A stretch of DNA of 64,000 nucleotides, from positions 1,488,001 through 1,552,000 of the forward strand of contig NZ_CP144460.1 in NCBI RefSeq assembly GCF_040182365.1. Direction: 5' to 3'. This DNA is from Xanthomonas sp. 10-10. Lineage in GTDB: Bacteria > Pseudomonadota > Gammaproteobacteria > Xanthomonadales > Xanthomonadaceae. Made by a program: the position numbers and the translations under genes. Positions 55,219 to 64,000 of the stretch are shown here, one piece after another (within the stretch, counting starts at the first letter, position 1; each line of letters starts with the position of its first letter). Below the pieces are notes generated by a model. It saw only the letters and a program-made list of their open reading frames with translations, searched no databases and had not been told where the DNA came from.

Positions 55219-57516
55219 CTAATCCGCCATCACCTTGTCCGGTGTCATCGGTGTGCTGCGGATGCGCTTTCCGGTGGCATGGAAGATCGCATTGCAGATC
55301 GCCGCCGAGACACCGACCAAGCCTATTTCGCCCACGCCTTTTGCGCCCAGGCTGCTGACGACACGGTCGTCCTCATCGGCGAAGATCACATCGATGTCGT
55401 GGATATCGGCATTGGCCGAGACGTGGTACGTCGCAAAATCGTGATTCATGAAGCGGCCAAAGCGGTGATCGGACTGGGTGTGTTCGTGCAATGCCTGGCC
55501 GATGCCCCAGACTACGCCGCCAACGATCTGGCTGCGCGCGGTGATCGGGTTGAGAATGCGCCCGGCCGCGATCGCACTGACCACCCGCATCACCCGCACG
55601 GTGCCCAGTTCTTCGTCCACACGCACTTCCACGAATACCGCCCCGTGCGTGGCGCGGGTGTATTTGCGCTGCTTGAGCACATTGGGCAGCAGCAGGAACT
55701 TGTCTTCGATCTGCTCCAGTGCGGCCGCGCGCAGCAACTCGGGCAATGCAACCGCGCTGCTGGCGTCGGCGCGCAACGCAAGCGTGCCGTCGGCAAACAC
55801 CACATCGTCCAGCTTGACCCGTGCAAAGCGCGAATCGGGCAAGGCCTGGGCCAGGCGCAGCAGCCGCGTGCGCAACTTGCCGCACACGCCATCCACCGCC
55901 GAGCCGATCGTGGCGACATGCGAGGAGCCGCCTTCGATGGGTGCGACAGGCAAGGTGGAGTCGCCGAGCTGGAAGGTCACCTGTTCCAGCGGCAGGCCCA
56001 GCGCTTCGGCAGCGATCATCGCCATCACCGTGTAGGTACCGGTCCCGATATCGCTGGCGGCACTGCTCACCACCAGCCGGCCATCGGCATGCAGCACAGC
56101 ATGCGCGCGCGCGAACATCTGCATCGCATCCCATTGACCGGTGGCCATGCCCCAGCCGACCCATTCGTTGCCTTCCTTGCGGGCGCGCGGTTGCAAGGGG
56201 CGTTGCGCCCAACCGAAGCGCTCGGCACCTTGCTGATAGCACGCGCGCAGCGCCTTGCTGGAATAAGGCTTGTCATCGGCCGGGTTGACCTCGGCGTAAT
56301 TCTTCAAACGCAGCGCCAACGGATCCATGCCGAGTTCATACGACAACTCGTCCATCGCCACTTCCAGCGCATGCACGCCATGTGCGGCGCCGGGCGCGCG
56401 CATGTCCATCGGGCTGAACTGATCCAGGCTCACCAGGTTGTAGCCCAGGTGCACGTTGTCGCAGGCGTACAGCTGCCCGCTCCAGTTGACCACCACCTCG
56501 ACGTAGTCCTCGATGCGCGAGGTCTCGGCGATGGCCTCGTGCCAGATCGCGCGCAGGCGGCCATCGCGGTCGGCACCGAGCTTGAGCCGCTGCAATGTCT
56601 CCGGGCGATGGCCGAAGGTGAACATCTGTTGCCGCGTCAGCACCACGCGTACCGAACGGTCCAGCAGGATCGAGGCCATCACCGCAAGCGGCAACTGATA
56701 CTGCGGGCGCAGCCCCGAACCGAAGGCACCGCCCACGTAGGGATTGCGCACGGTGACCTTGCGCTTGCTCAAACCGAACACATGCGAGACGTACCAGCGG
56801 CTGTTCTGCGAGCCCTGGGTCTTGTCGTAGATGGTGAAGTGGCCATCGTCCTCGCGGATCACGGTGGAGGCAAACAACTCCATCGGATTGTGGTGCTCCA
56901 CGCCGCTGTAATAGTCGGCCTGGACCTGGACGGCGGCATCGGCGAAGGCGGTCTCCGGCTCGCCCTTGTCCTTGGGCGGCGGCGAGAAACCGGCCTTCAT
57001 GGCCTTGGGTTTGTGCGCACGGTCCAGATTGGTCATCAGGTTGGTTTCGTGCGGGTCCTGCAGCAGCTCCACTTCCACCAGATGCGCGGCGTGGCGTGCC
57101 GCTTCGAAGGTGTCGGCCACCACCAGGGCGATCGGCTGGCCGCTGTACAGGATCTTGTTGTCGTACAGGGGCCGGAACGGCGAGCCGGCCGGTGCGGTCA
57201 TGTCCTTGTAGAACAGGTCCATGCCACGCATATGCGGGCGGTTCTCATGGGTGATGATGTCCAGCACGCCGGGCACTGCGCGTGCAGCGGTGAGATGGAA
57301 GGCGACGATCTCGCCCTTGGCGATACTGCTGTTGACCACAACGCCATAGGCCAGATCCGGAACTGGCCATTCGGCTGCGTAGCGCGCCTGGCCGGTGACC
57401 TTTGCGCGCCCATCGATGCGGGTGACGCCAGTGCCGGTGGGGCGATAACCAGTGCCAATATCGGCAACCGGTGGCGTCAGGTCGCTGTTGGATAGATCGA
57501 TGCTACGTGCGTTCAT
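55219..57516 (-). CDS. Molybdopterin-binding subunit of a xanthine-oxidase-family dehydrogenase (PaoC-like)
   Basis: A 765-residue large subunit. Family blocks are GVTRIDGRAKVTGQARYAAE, YVGGAFGSGLRPQYQLPLAV (Mo-pocket Gln region), DMRAPGAAHGVHALEVAMDE, GTYTVMAMIAAEALGLPLEQ and the catalytic Glu in KGVGEIGLVGVSAAICNAIF. It oxidises aldehydes or purine-like compounds using the Mo-MCD cofactor. It is the third gene of a coupled set and overlaps the FAD subunit by four bases. Confidence 0.93.
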   Translation of the reverse strand: MNARSIDLSNSDLTPPVADIGTGYRPTGTGVTRIDGRAKVTGQARYAAEWPVPDLAYGVVVNSSIAKGEIVAFHLTAARAVPGVLDIITHENRPHMRGMDLFYKDMTAPAGSPFRPLYDNKILYSGQPIALVVADTFEAARHAAHLVEVELLQDPHETNLMTNLDRAHKPKAMKAGFSPPPKDKGEPETAFADAAVQVQADYYSGVEHHNPMELFASTVIREDDGHFTIYDKTQGSQNSRWYVSHVFGLSKRKVTVRNPYVGGAFGSGLRPQYQLPLAVMASILLDRSVRVVLTRQQMFTFGHRPETLQRLKLGADRDGRLRAIWHEAIAETSRIEDYVEVVVNWSGQLYACDNVHLGYNLVSLDQFSPMDMRAPGAAHGVHALEVAMDELSYELGMDPLALRLKNYAEVNPADDKPYSSKALRACYQQGAERFGWAQRPLQPRARKEGNEWVGWGMATGQWDAMQMFARAHAVLHADGRLVVSSAASDIGTGTYTVMAMIAAEALGLPLEQVTFQLGDSTLPVAPIEGGSSHVATIGSAVDGVCGKLRTRLLRLAQALPDSRFARVKLDDVVFADGTLALRADASSAVALPELLRAAALEQIEDKFLLLPNVLKQRKYTRATHGAVFVEVRVDEELGTVRVMRVVSAIAAGRILNPITARSQIVGGVVWGIGQALHEHTQSDHRFGRFMNHDFATYHVSANADIHDIDVIFADEDDRVVSSLGAKGVGEIGLVGVSAAICNAIFHATGKRIRSTPMTPDKVMAD

Positions 57517-58577
57517 GGCGATTCCTCCAGCGCGCTGGTTCGCCCGCGGTTGTCGATGGTGCCCTCACGGGCGACGTCCAGGGCACGCACGATCGCGCGC
57601 CGGGCCAGCGGCAGTTTGAAGGCGTTTTCGCCCTGCGATTGCGCGCCTTGCAGGAGCGCATCGGCCAGGCTGCCGAAACTCTCTGCCGTGGCCGGCTTGC
57701 CCATCAGCTGCGCTTCGGCCTCGGGATTGCGCCAGGGCTTGTGCGCCACCCCGCCCAGTGCGACGCGCACCTCGCGGATGCTGCCGTCTTCTGCCAACTC
57801 CAGCGCTGCGGCGACCGAGACCAGCGCAAAGGCATACGACAGGCGCTCGCGAATCTTCAGATAGGCACTGTGCGCGGCGAAGCGCCGCGCATCGGGCAGA
57901 TCGATGTGCACGATCAATTCATCCGCTGCCAGCGTGCTGTCCAGCTCCGGATGATCGCCCGGCAAACGGTGGAATTGCGCAAACGGAATGTCGCGTTCGC
58001 CATTGGGGCCTTGCACATGTACGACGGCGTCCAGTGCCGCCAGCGCCACGCACATGTCGGACGGATGCGTGGCAATGCAGTGCGCGCTGGCGCCGAGAAT
58101 GGCGTGGTATTTGGTCAGCCCGCCGAGAGCCGAGCACCCCGTGCCCGGCTCGCGCTTGTTGCACGGCGTGGCATGGTCGTAAAAATACATGCAGCGCGTG
58201 CGTTGCAACAGGTTGCCGCCGTTGCTGGCCATGTTGCGGATCTGCGGCGAGGCGCCGGTCAGGATCGCTGCGCTCAGCAACGGGTAGCGCGTTTCCACGT
58301 CCGGGTGATACGCAGTGTCGGCGTTGCGCGCGAGCGCGCCCAGACGCAAGCCACCCGCCGGCAATGCGCTGATGCTGTCCAGCGGCAGGCGGTTGATGTC
58401 GACCAGGCTGCTGGGCCGCATCAGTTGCAGCTTCATCAAATCGGTGAGATTGGTGCCGCCGGCGATCAGGCGTACGGGGGCTTCGGCAGGCACCGGATGC
58501 GGGTCGCTGCCGCGCACTGCAAGCGCAGTGAGCGCCCCATCGACGTTGTCCGGGCGCGTGTAAGTGAGCGGGATCAT
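57513..58577 (-). CDS. FAD/[4Fe-4S]-binding subunit of the same dehydrogenase (PaoB-like)
   Basis: A 354-residue subunit starting MIPLTYTRPDNVDGALTALA. FAD-binding blocks are VRLIAGGTNLTDLMKLQLM and ASNGGNLLQRTRCMYF. The segment YDHATPCNKREPGTGCSALG carries the extra Cys that hold an additional cluster in PaoB-type proteins. The start was moved to ATG 58577 because the longer frame overlaps the iron-sulfur gene; this start overlaps its stop by four bases. It passes electrons from the Fe-S subunit to the acceptor. Confidence 0.92.
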   Translation of the reverse strand: MIPLTYTRPDNVDGALTALAVRGSDPHPVPAEAPVRLIAGGTNLTDLMKLQLMRPSSLVDINRLPLDSISALPAGGLRLGALARNADTAYHPDVETRYPLLSAAILTGASPQIRNMASNGGNLLQRTRCMYFYDHATPCNKREPGTGCSALGGLTKYHAILGASAHCIATHPSDMCVALAALDAVVHVQGPNGERDIPFAQFHRLPGDHPELDSTLAADELIVHIDLPDARRFAAHSAYLKIRERLSYAFALVSVAAALELAEDGSIREVRVALGGVAHKPWRNPEAEAQLMGKPATAESFGSLADALLQGAQSQGENAFKLPLARRAIVRALDVAREGTIDNRGRTSALEESP

Positions 58578-59149
58578 GCCGGCACCGTCCCTGGCGTCCA
58601 CGGCGTTGCAGCGCTGTCGCTGCTGTCGCCGGGCTTGCCCATCACCTCCATCACCGCGTCGGTGATCTGCGGATACGCGCCGCAGCGGCAGAGATTGCCG
58701 CTCATCAGTTCGCGCACCTGGTCGCGGTCGTGCGCCTTGCCTTCGTTGAGCAGGCCGACCGCAGAACACAACTGACCCGGCGTGCAGTACCCGCACTGGA
58801 ATGCATCGTGCGCGATGAAGGCGCGCTGCAGGGGATGCAGTTGCTCGCCATCGGCCAGGCCTTCGACGGTGGTGATGTCGGCGCCGTCCTGCATGACCGC
58901 AAGGGTCAGGCAACTATTGATGCGGCGGCCATCGACCAGCACCGTGCATGCACCGCACTGGCCGTGATCGCAGCCTTTCTTGCTGCCGGTGAGATCGAGC
59001 CGGTCGCGCAGCAGATCGAGCAGGCTGACCCAGGCTTCCAGTTGCAGGTGATAGGGCTGACCGTTGATGCGCAGGTTGACCGGATAGGTTGGCGCAGCGG
59101 TGGCGGTTGCCGGCGCCGTGTGATCGGCAATGGCGGGCGTGGCATTCAT
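58574..59149 (-). CDS. [2Fe-2S] subunit of the same dehydrogenase (PaoA-like)
   Basis: A 191-residue subunit. The plant-type cluster motif is KKGCDHGQCGACTVLVDGRR with a fourth Cys in INSCL, and the second cluster motif is DAFQCGYCTPGQLC...GNLCRCGAYPQI. The E. coli relative PaoA carries a Tat signal; here the N-terminus (MNATPAIADHTAPATATAAP) has no twin arginine, so the complex may stay in the cytoplasm. It is the first gene of the trio. No XdhC/PaoD-type chaperone gene is adjacent. Confidence 0.93.
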   Translation of the reverse strand: MNATPAIADHTAPATATAAPTYPVNLRINGQPYHLQLEAWVSLLDLLRDRLDLTGSKKGCDHGQCGACTVLVDGRRINSCLTLAVMQDGADITTVEGLADGEQLHPLQRAFIAHDAFQCGYCTPGQLCSAVGLLNEGKAHDRDQVRELMSGNLCRCGAYPQITDAVMEVMGKPGDSSDSAATPWTPGTVPA

Positions 59150-59184
59150 GCGAACCCCGTGGCGATGGCTGGGAGGAGGGCCCT

Positions 59185-59211
59185 CACCTTGACCCTCGCA
59201 GGGTCAAGGTG
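59185..59211. repeat. Perfect 12-bp-stem palindrome upstream of the Fe-S subunit
   Basis: CACCTTGACCCT (59185-59196) pairs exactly with AGGGTCAAGGTG (59200-59211) across a CGC loop. It lies 36 bp upstream of the minus-strand start at 59149, in the 5' region of the paoABC-like operon. With no T-run it is unlikely to be a plain terminator; it may be a regulator site, a dispersed repeat or a leader structure. Confidence 0.65.
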
Positions 59212-59430
59212 CGGTGTAGGGACGGTGTAGAGGTAGCGATGCTGCGATCGCGCTCGCGCGGGCAAACAGCTGCGCTGTGGCGTTCGCTCGGCTGCACTGT
59301 GGCATCGCGCGATGGGCGATCGGTTGCGCAACCCAGCGGCCTGCAGTGCCGGGAGATATGCGCCGCGCGTCATCGTGGTGTCACCTGAATTGGCCAGGCT
59401 AGCGCGCCCAGCGCAAGGGGAGCGCGCACG

Positions 59431-59955
59431 ATGAAAGCCAATGCCACCCGCGCGTGGAGCCAGGTGTTCACGCAGCACGGATCTGTGCTGCGCGGTTTCT
59501 TTGTGCGCCGCGGCGCCAAGGAGGACGCCGAGGACCTGGTGCAGGAAACCTATCTACGCCTGTTGCGTGCGCAGCAGGACCAGGGCGAGGGAATCGCCAA
59601 CCCGGAAGCCTATCTGTACACGGTGGCGCTGAATCTTGCGCGCGAGCAGGCGGTGCGGCGCAAGCAGGCGCCGCTGCAGATCGAAGAAATGGAACAGTTT
59701 TCGCAGTTGCTGGCCGCCGGCGAGGATGTGGAAGATGCCGCGCACCGTCAGCAGCGCCAGCAACGTCTGCAGGCCTTGCTGGCCACCTTGCCGGAACGCA
59801 CCTGCGCGGTGCTGGTGATGCAGTACCGCGATGGGCTCAGCTACAAGCAGATCGCCGAGCGCATGGGCGTGTCTGCGCACATGGTCAAAAAACATGTGGT
59901 GCGTGGGTTGTCGGCTTGCAGGCAGGCGGTTGCCGACAGCGGGGAGAGCTGGTGA
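59431..59955 (+). CDS. FecI-type extracytoplasmic function sigma factor
   Basis: A 174-residue sigma factor. Region 2 includes FFVRRGAKEDAEDLVQETYL; region 4 includes AVLVMQYRDGLSYKQIAERM then GVSAHMVKKHVVRGLSACRQ as the helix-turn-helix. FecI-type factors are released by FecR and drive transcription of a TonB receptor. The adjacent FecR and receptor genes complete the module. The stop overlaps the FecR GTG start. Confidence 0.92.
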   Translation: MKANATRAWSQVFTQHGSVLRGFFVRRGAKEDAEDLVQETYLRLLRAQQDQGEGIANPEAYLYTVALNLAREQAVRRKQAPLQIEEMEQFSQLLAAGEDVEDAAHRQQRQQRLQALLATLPERTCAVLVMQYRDGLSYKQIAERMGVSAHMVKKHVVRGLSACRQAVADSGESW

Positions 59956-61049
59956 GTACACGCATTCTGGCCGCCCGCAGCGCTGCCGGCGAGGCCGCAC
60001 ACTGGCATGCGCTGCAGCGCATGCAGGCGCTGGACGCGCAGCAGCAAGCCAGTTTCATGCAATGGCTGACCGCATCGCCGCTGCATGTGCGCGAGTACAT
60101 GGCCGTGCTGCGCGTCGCCGGCGAGCTGGGCGACGTAATGCGTGGCATGGAACTGGATGTGGATGCCTTGCTCGATGGCGATCGCCGCACGCGTGCGGCT
60201 GCAGCATCGCCCAATGTGATCGCGTTGCCGTTGCCGTCGCGATTGCCACAACCACCACCGCCTCGGCATGCGGCGCCTGTGGGCCGTCACGATGGCCAGC
60301 GCGGCGCGCGCGTACGCGGCTGGAGCCTGGGCCTGGCCGCGGCGTTGTGCGGCGTGGCGGTCTTGACCGGCTGGGCCTGGCCGCGCACCCAGACCTATGC
60401 CACCGCGCATGGCGAGCAGCGCCGCGTGCAACTGGCCGATCGCAGCGTGGTGCATCTGAATGCGCTCAGCAGCGTGCGCGCGACCATGACGCCGTGGAGC
60501 CGTCGCCTGCAATTGCTGCAGGGTCAGGCCAGCTTTGAAGTGGCTCAGGACCGCCGTCGGTTGCAGGTGTATGCAGGCCGCCTGCGTGTGGAAGATATCG
60601 GCACCACCTTCGATATCGCGTTGTATCGGCAGCAGGCACGCATCGAGGTCACCGAAGGTCGCGTGCACGTGTGGCGCGAAGACCGCAAGCAGCAGCCGAT
60701 GCTGACAAACCTGGGCGCCGGGCAGAGTGCACGGATCGACGCGGTGTCCGGCCGGGTCGAGGTGTCCAGCGAGGATGTCGCCGCGATGCATGCGTGGTGG
60801 CAGCGACGCATCGTGTTCCGCGATGCGCCGCTGACCACCGTGGCCGAGGATTTCAATCGGCTCAATCGCACCCGCCTGCTCATCGACGATGCCGCCGCCG
60901 GCGCGTTGCGGCTCACCGGTAACCTGCGCGGCGACGATGTCGCCTCGCTACGCGCGTTTCTCGACGACCAACCCAACCTGCGCGTGGTCGATGCGCCGGG
61001 CGTGCTGCGCGTGAGCAGCCGGCCAGCGCAGGGCGCCGCCGCGCACTGA
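59952..61049 (+). CDS. FecR-type anti-sigma/transmembrane regulator
   Basis: About 365 residues from GTG 59952, which overlaps the sigma-factor stop. The cytoplasmic N-terminus contains HWHALQRMQALDAQQQASFM. A transmembrane helix (WSLGLAAALCGVAVLTGWAW) is followed by the FecR periplasmic domain with AHGEQRRVQLADRSVVHLNA, LLQGQASFEVAQDR, VEDIGTTFDIALYRQQARIE and a C-terminal STN-binding part (MHAWWQRRIVFRDAPL). It relays the receptor signal to the sigma factor. The longer open frame overlaps fecI and is not used. Confidence 0.92.
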   Translation: MSTRILAARSAAGEAAHWHALQRMQALDAQQQASFMQWLTASPLHVREYMAVLRVAGELGDVMRGMELDVDALLDGDRRTRAAAASPNVIALPLPSRLPQPPPPRHAAPVGRHDGQRGARVRGWSLGLAAALCGVAVLTGWAWPRTQTYATAHGEQRRVQLADRSVVHLNALSSVRATMTPWSRRLQLLQGQASFEVAQDRRRLQVYAGRLRVEDIGTTFDIALYRQQARIEVTEGRVHVWREDRKQQPMLTNLGAGQSARIDAVSGRVEVSSEDVAAMHAWWQRRIVFRDAPLTTVAEDFNRLNRTRLLIDDAAAGALRLTGNLRGDDVASLRAFLDDQPNLRVVDAPGVLRVSSRPAQGAAAH

Positions 61050-61380
61050 CGACCGCGGCGTGTACGACGCCGTCATGTGCCAGGTGACATGTCCGATATG
61101 GGTGCGCACCGCGGGGCGGCATCGTGTGCGCGCCGCGCCCTGACATCAGCCATGACCCTGTGGCAACTGGCCGGCGTGCGCACGCGTGCAGATGCACCCG
61201 CATCGTGCGGGCAGTGCAGTACGCCTGCGTGCATGCGCGCTACCGGTGCGCGCGTGTCACAGAAAATTCATCAAAAAACGGTGCCCGATCGTCGCTGTCG
61301 TCCCTCGTAGTCCGGGTACAACGCAGCATTCCCGCCCAAGCGTGGCGCTGCGCATTGCTTCCTCCCTACTGGATTCCACG
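61050..61380 (+). promoter_or_regulatory. Intergenic region upstream of the TonB receptor
   Basis: A 331-bp stretch without a supported gene. An AT-rich block ACAGAAAATTCATCAAAAAA near 61259 stands out of the GC-rich surroundings, and its GAAAAT could be a FecI-type -35 element. A FecI-dependent promoter for the receptor is expected here, but the exact boxes are not proved. Confidence 0.4.
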
Positions 61381-64000
61381 ATGCGTCGTACGTTGGTTCT
61401 TTCGATCGCTCTCGCATTGCATGCCGGTACTGCCGGTGCCCAGACCACGCCTGCGGCGGTGTCGGTCGATGCGATTCCCGCACAACCGCTGGCACGCGCG
61501 CTCAATGCGCTGTCGCGTCAGACCGGGCTGCAGTTCGTGTATGCCGCCGGCGTGGCCGGCAACCCGCAGACCCGTGCCACCCCTGCAGGCATCGCACCGG
61601 AGCAGGCGTTGCAGCAATTGCTCGATGGCACCGGCCTGCGTTACCGCTATCTCAATGCGACCACGGTGACGATTGAAACCGCCGAACCAGCGCCCGGCGT
61701 GCCGCAGGGGGTTCCTGCAACGGCCGCAGTCGCAACGACCGTCACAGTGCCAGCACCGCGCGCAGACCCACCGGTGCAGGAACTGGACAGTATCCAGGTG
61801 CTCGGCAGTTACGCCGGCAGCCTCAGCGCCGCGCTGCGCCAGAAGCGCTACGCCGATAGCGTGGTGGATGTGATCGCCGCCGAAGACATCGGCAAGCTGC
61901 CGGCACAGAACGTGGCTGAAGCGCTGCAGCGCGTGCCCGGTGTCTCGATCGTGCGCGACCGCGGCGAAGGCGTGTACGTGCGCGTGCGCGGCCTGGGGCC
62001 GAACTTCCAGGTCACCACGCTCAACGGCCAGACCATGGCGGTCAACGAGAACGTGCGCACGTCCGGTCAGACCGGGCGGCAGTTTCGCTACGACACGCTG
62101 CCGGCCGAACTGGTTTCCGGGCTGGACGTGATTAAGAGCCCCACCGCCGACCTGGACGAAGGCGCCATCGGCGGCATCGTCAACGTGCGCACGTTCCGCC
62201 CGCTGGAGCTGGGCAAGGCCCTGACCAACGTATCGCTGGAATCGAGCCAGGCACAACGCACGCATGCCAACGATCCGCGCGTGTCGGGGCTGTTCAACTG
62301 GGTCAATGCCGAGGGCACCTTCGGCATGCTGATCTCTGGCGCATATGCGCAACGCAGCTTGCGCCAGGACCGCGTCAACGAGGTGAGCTGGGACTACTAC
62401 CGTAACGGTGTGCCGGGCGTCCCCGGCGCCAGTTACGTGCCGACGGGCCTGCGGCCGACGCTGGAGCTGGAAGAGCGCGAACGCACCGGCGTGGCCGCCT
62501 CGTTGCAGTGGAAGCCTAGCGCACAATGGGAAACCAATCTGGATCTGCTCTACGCCAGGCAGACCGTGCATTACGACGAATACAGCATGGGCGTGGGCTT
62601 CGATAGCCTGGCCAAGCTGAGCAATCTGCGCGTGGAAAACGGCGGCATCACCGGCTTCGACTATCGCAATGGGCAGGTGCAGATCTCGCGCGAGACCTCA
62701 GGCATCACCGACGACAATCGCAGTGCACGCCTGTCCAGCACCTGGAGCGGCGACCAATGGACGCTGGGCGCGGTGGCCTTCCACTCGCAGGCGCACAGCT
62801 ACGATTCGGACCCGATCCGGCGCACGCGCCTGCGCAGTGGCACCAACCTGTCGATGCGCGTGGACATGCCGCAAGCCGACGGCGACAACGTGCCGGACTG
62901 GCGCTTCAGCAACGGCTTCGATCCGACCAACCCGGCCACCGTGGCAGGGCGCCGGCTGGAATGGCGTGAGATCGATGCGCGCGACAAGGAAGACGCACTG
63001 CAGTTCGATGCCAGGCGCGCACTCGACGGCAGCTTCTTCCGCGACTTCAAGCTGGGCGCCAAGTATCGCCAGCGCTCGCGCACCTACGATCGCGCCGACC
63101 TGCTGCTCAACAGTATCGCCGGCGTCCGTTTCCCGGGCAGCTATTTCACCGCATTGCCGGTGGGCGACATGCTGGCCGACGCCAACGGCAACCTGCCGCG
63201 GCAATGGCTGGCGCCGATCGAATCCGCGTTCTGGGGCAATTGGCCGACCAGCGCCGATCTGAGCGACACCCCCAACAGCGCCGACCTGCAGAATTCCTAT
63301 GAAGTGCAGGAAAAGATCGCCTCGGCGTATGCGATGTCCAACTTCGGCACACAGCTGGCGGGCCGCGAACTGCGCGGCAATCTCGGTGCGCGCGTGGTGC
63401 GTACCGAACAGGCCACCGATGGCCATGCCGACGTCAATGGCAGCGCGCAACCGGTGCATTTCGAGCGCAGCTACACCAACGTGCTGCCCTCGTTCAACGC
63501 CGCCTGGGACGTGCGCGAGGACATGGTGTTGCGCACCTCCGCAGCCAAGGTGATCACGCGCCCTGACCTCACCGATCTGTCGTCCAAGCTGACCTTCAAT
63601 TCCAGTGGCGAACGCCTCACCGCCAGCGGCGGCAACCCAGCGCTGCAGCCATTCGAAGCGTGGCAGTACGACCTGACCTTTGAGTGGTACATCGACGGCA
63701 CCTCGGCACTGAACGGCGGTCTGTTTTACAAGGACATCTCCAGCTTCATCCAGACCCAGATGTCCAACCTGGTGTACGAAGGCCAGACCTATCTGTTGTC
63801 GTCCAAGACCAACGGCAGCAAGGCGATGGTGCAGGGCGCGGAAGTGGCGTATCAGCAGGTTTTTGGCAGCCTGCCGTCGCCGCTGGACGGCCTGGGCATG
63901 CAGCTCAACTACACCTGGACCGACAGCAAGGCGACCTATCACGACGGCACCAGCAGCTTTACCGACAGCCTGGAAGGGGTGGCCAAGAACACCTATAACG
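61381..64000 (+). CDS. TonB-dependent receptor with STN signalling domain (C-terminus cut off)
   Basis: The frame opens at ATG 61381 and is still open at the window end (about 873 codons). A signal peptide (RRTLVLSIALALHAGTAGAQ) is followed by an STN domain (VDAIPAQPLARALNALSRQT, GLQFVYAAGV, EQALQQLLDGTGLRYRYL). Next come a likely TonB box (LDSIQVLGSY), the plug (VVDVIAAEDIGKLPAQNVAE, ALQRVPGVSIVRDRGEG, IKSPTADLDEGAIGGIVNVR) and barrel strands. STN-bearing receptors signal through FecR/FecI, matching the upstream genes. Substrate unknown: an iron chelate or a plant carbohydrate are both possible in Xanthomonas. Confidence 0.93.
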   Translation, partial: MRRTLVLSIALALHAGTAGAQTTPAAVSVDAIPAQPLARALNALSRQTGLQFVYAAGVAGNPQTRATPAGIAPEQALQQLLDGTGLRYRYLNATTVTIETAEPAPGVPQGVPATAAVATTVTVPAPRADPPVQELDSIQVLGSYAGSLSAALRQKRYADSVVDVIAAEDIGKLPAQNVAEALQRVPGVSIVRDRGEGVYVRVRGLGPNFQVTTLNGQTMAVNENVRTSGQTGRQFRYDTLPAELVSGLDVIKSPTADLDEGAIGGIVNVRTFRPLELGKALTNVSLESSQAQRTHANDPRVSGLFNWVNAEGTFGMLISGAYAQRSLRQDRVNEVSWDYYRNGVPGVPGASYVPTGLRPTLELEERERTGVAASLQWKPSAQWETNLDLLYARQTVHYDEYSMGVGFDSLAKLSNLRVENGGITGFDYRNGQVQISRETSGITDDNRSARLSSTWSGDQWTLGAVAFHSQAHSYDSDPIRRTRLRSGTNLSMRVDMPQADGDNVPDWRFSNGFDPTNPATVAGRRLEWREIDARDKEDALQFDARRALDGSFFRDFKLGAKYRQRSRTYDRADLLLNSIAGVRFPGSYFTALPVGDMLADANGNLPRQWLAPIESAFWGNWPTSADLSDTPNSADLQNSYEVQEKIASAYAMSNFGTQLAGRELRGNLGARVVRTEQATDGHADVNGSAQPVHFERSYTNVLPSFNAAWDVREDMVLRTSAAKVITRPDLTDLSSKLTFNSSGERLTASGGNPALQPFEAWQYDLTFEWYIDGTSALNGGLFYKDISSFIQTQMSNLVYEGQTYLLSSKTNGSKAMVQGAEVAYQQVFGSLPSPLDGLGMQLNYTWTDSKATYHDGTSSFTDSLEGVAKNTYN

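Noticed and set aside
55114..57495. 793-codon plus-strand frame opposite the molybdopterin subunit
   Set aside because: Antisense shadow of a gene with clear family motifs; no motif in the antisense translation.

Overview
The window looks like a Xanthomonas chromosome, or that of a very close relative. The backbone is GC-rich. It carries two effectors ending in the XVIPCD secretion signal typical of the Xanthomonadaceae bacteria-killing type IV secretion system. It also has a small XAC0095-like gene, TonB-receptor and glycoside-hydrolase genes of the usual Xanthomonas kind, and genus-type palindromic repeats. Assignments come from reading protein motifs by eye; no database search was run.

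Layout. 0-5.3 kb is housekeeping: a partial acyltransferase, a DUF2065 protein, purA and an M1 aminopeptidase. 5.4-13.7 kb is an interbacterial-competition zone: a broken ParE-like toxin, an XVIPCD effector with a lipoprotein (minus strand), a divergent SDR/TetR pair, then two tandem paralogous lipoproteins followed by a second XVIPCD effector with a YkuD-like H...SxGC motif. 13.8-28.1 kb is a defence island: an AbiE-like pair behind a perfect 24-bp palindrome, a ParD/ParE-like pair, and a compact five-gene operon (SNF2 helicase, PHP-ATPase of the TrlF type, AIPR protein with a PD-(D/E)XK-like motif, type III Mod, type III Res). 28.3-31.1 kb returns to core genes (XAC0095-like, TetR, histidine phosphatase, NAD(P)HX dehydratase).

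31.1-41.1 kb is an AT-richer island with what looks like a RiPP (modified peptide) gene cluster. It has two FtsX/MacB-type permeases, a 61-residue putative precursor with three His-x-Ser repeats, an attenuator-like hairpin, an FxsB-like radical SAM/SPASM enzyme, an HExxH peptide-modification protein, a very short HlyD-like adaptor, a C39-peptidase ABC exporter and an unknown protein. A 30-codon ORF with an AGGAGG ribosome site lies upstream. This cluster and the five-gene defence operon are the two strongest candidates for undescribed systems.

41.2-64 kb is again core-like: GH92 mannosidase, AlkB, a cyclic-nucleotide-binding/FAD oxidoreductase with a UBP zinc finger, an EAL protein, an HD hydrolase, a block of 290-bp repeats, a UvrA-like ATPase, a GH3 glucosidase, a PaoABC-type molybdenum oxidoreductase and a FecI-FecR-TonB receptor module that runs off the end. 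I saw no rRNA, tRNA, CRISPR array, integrase or intact insertion sequence.
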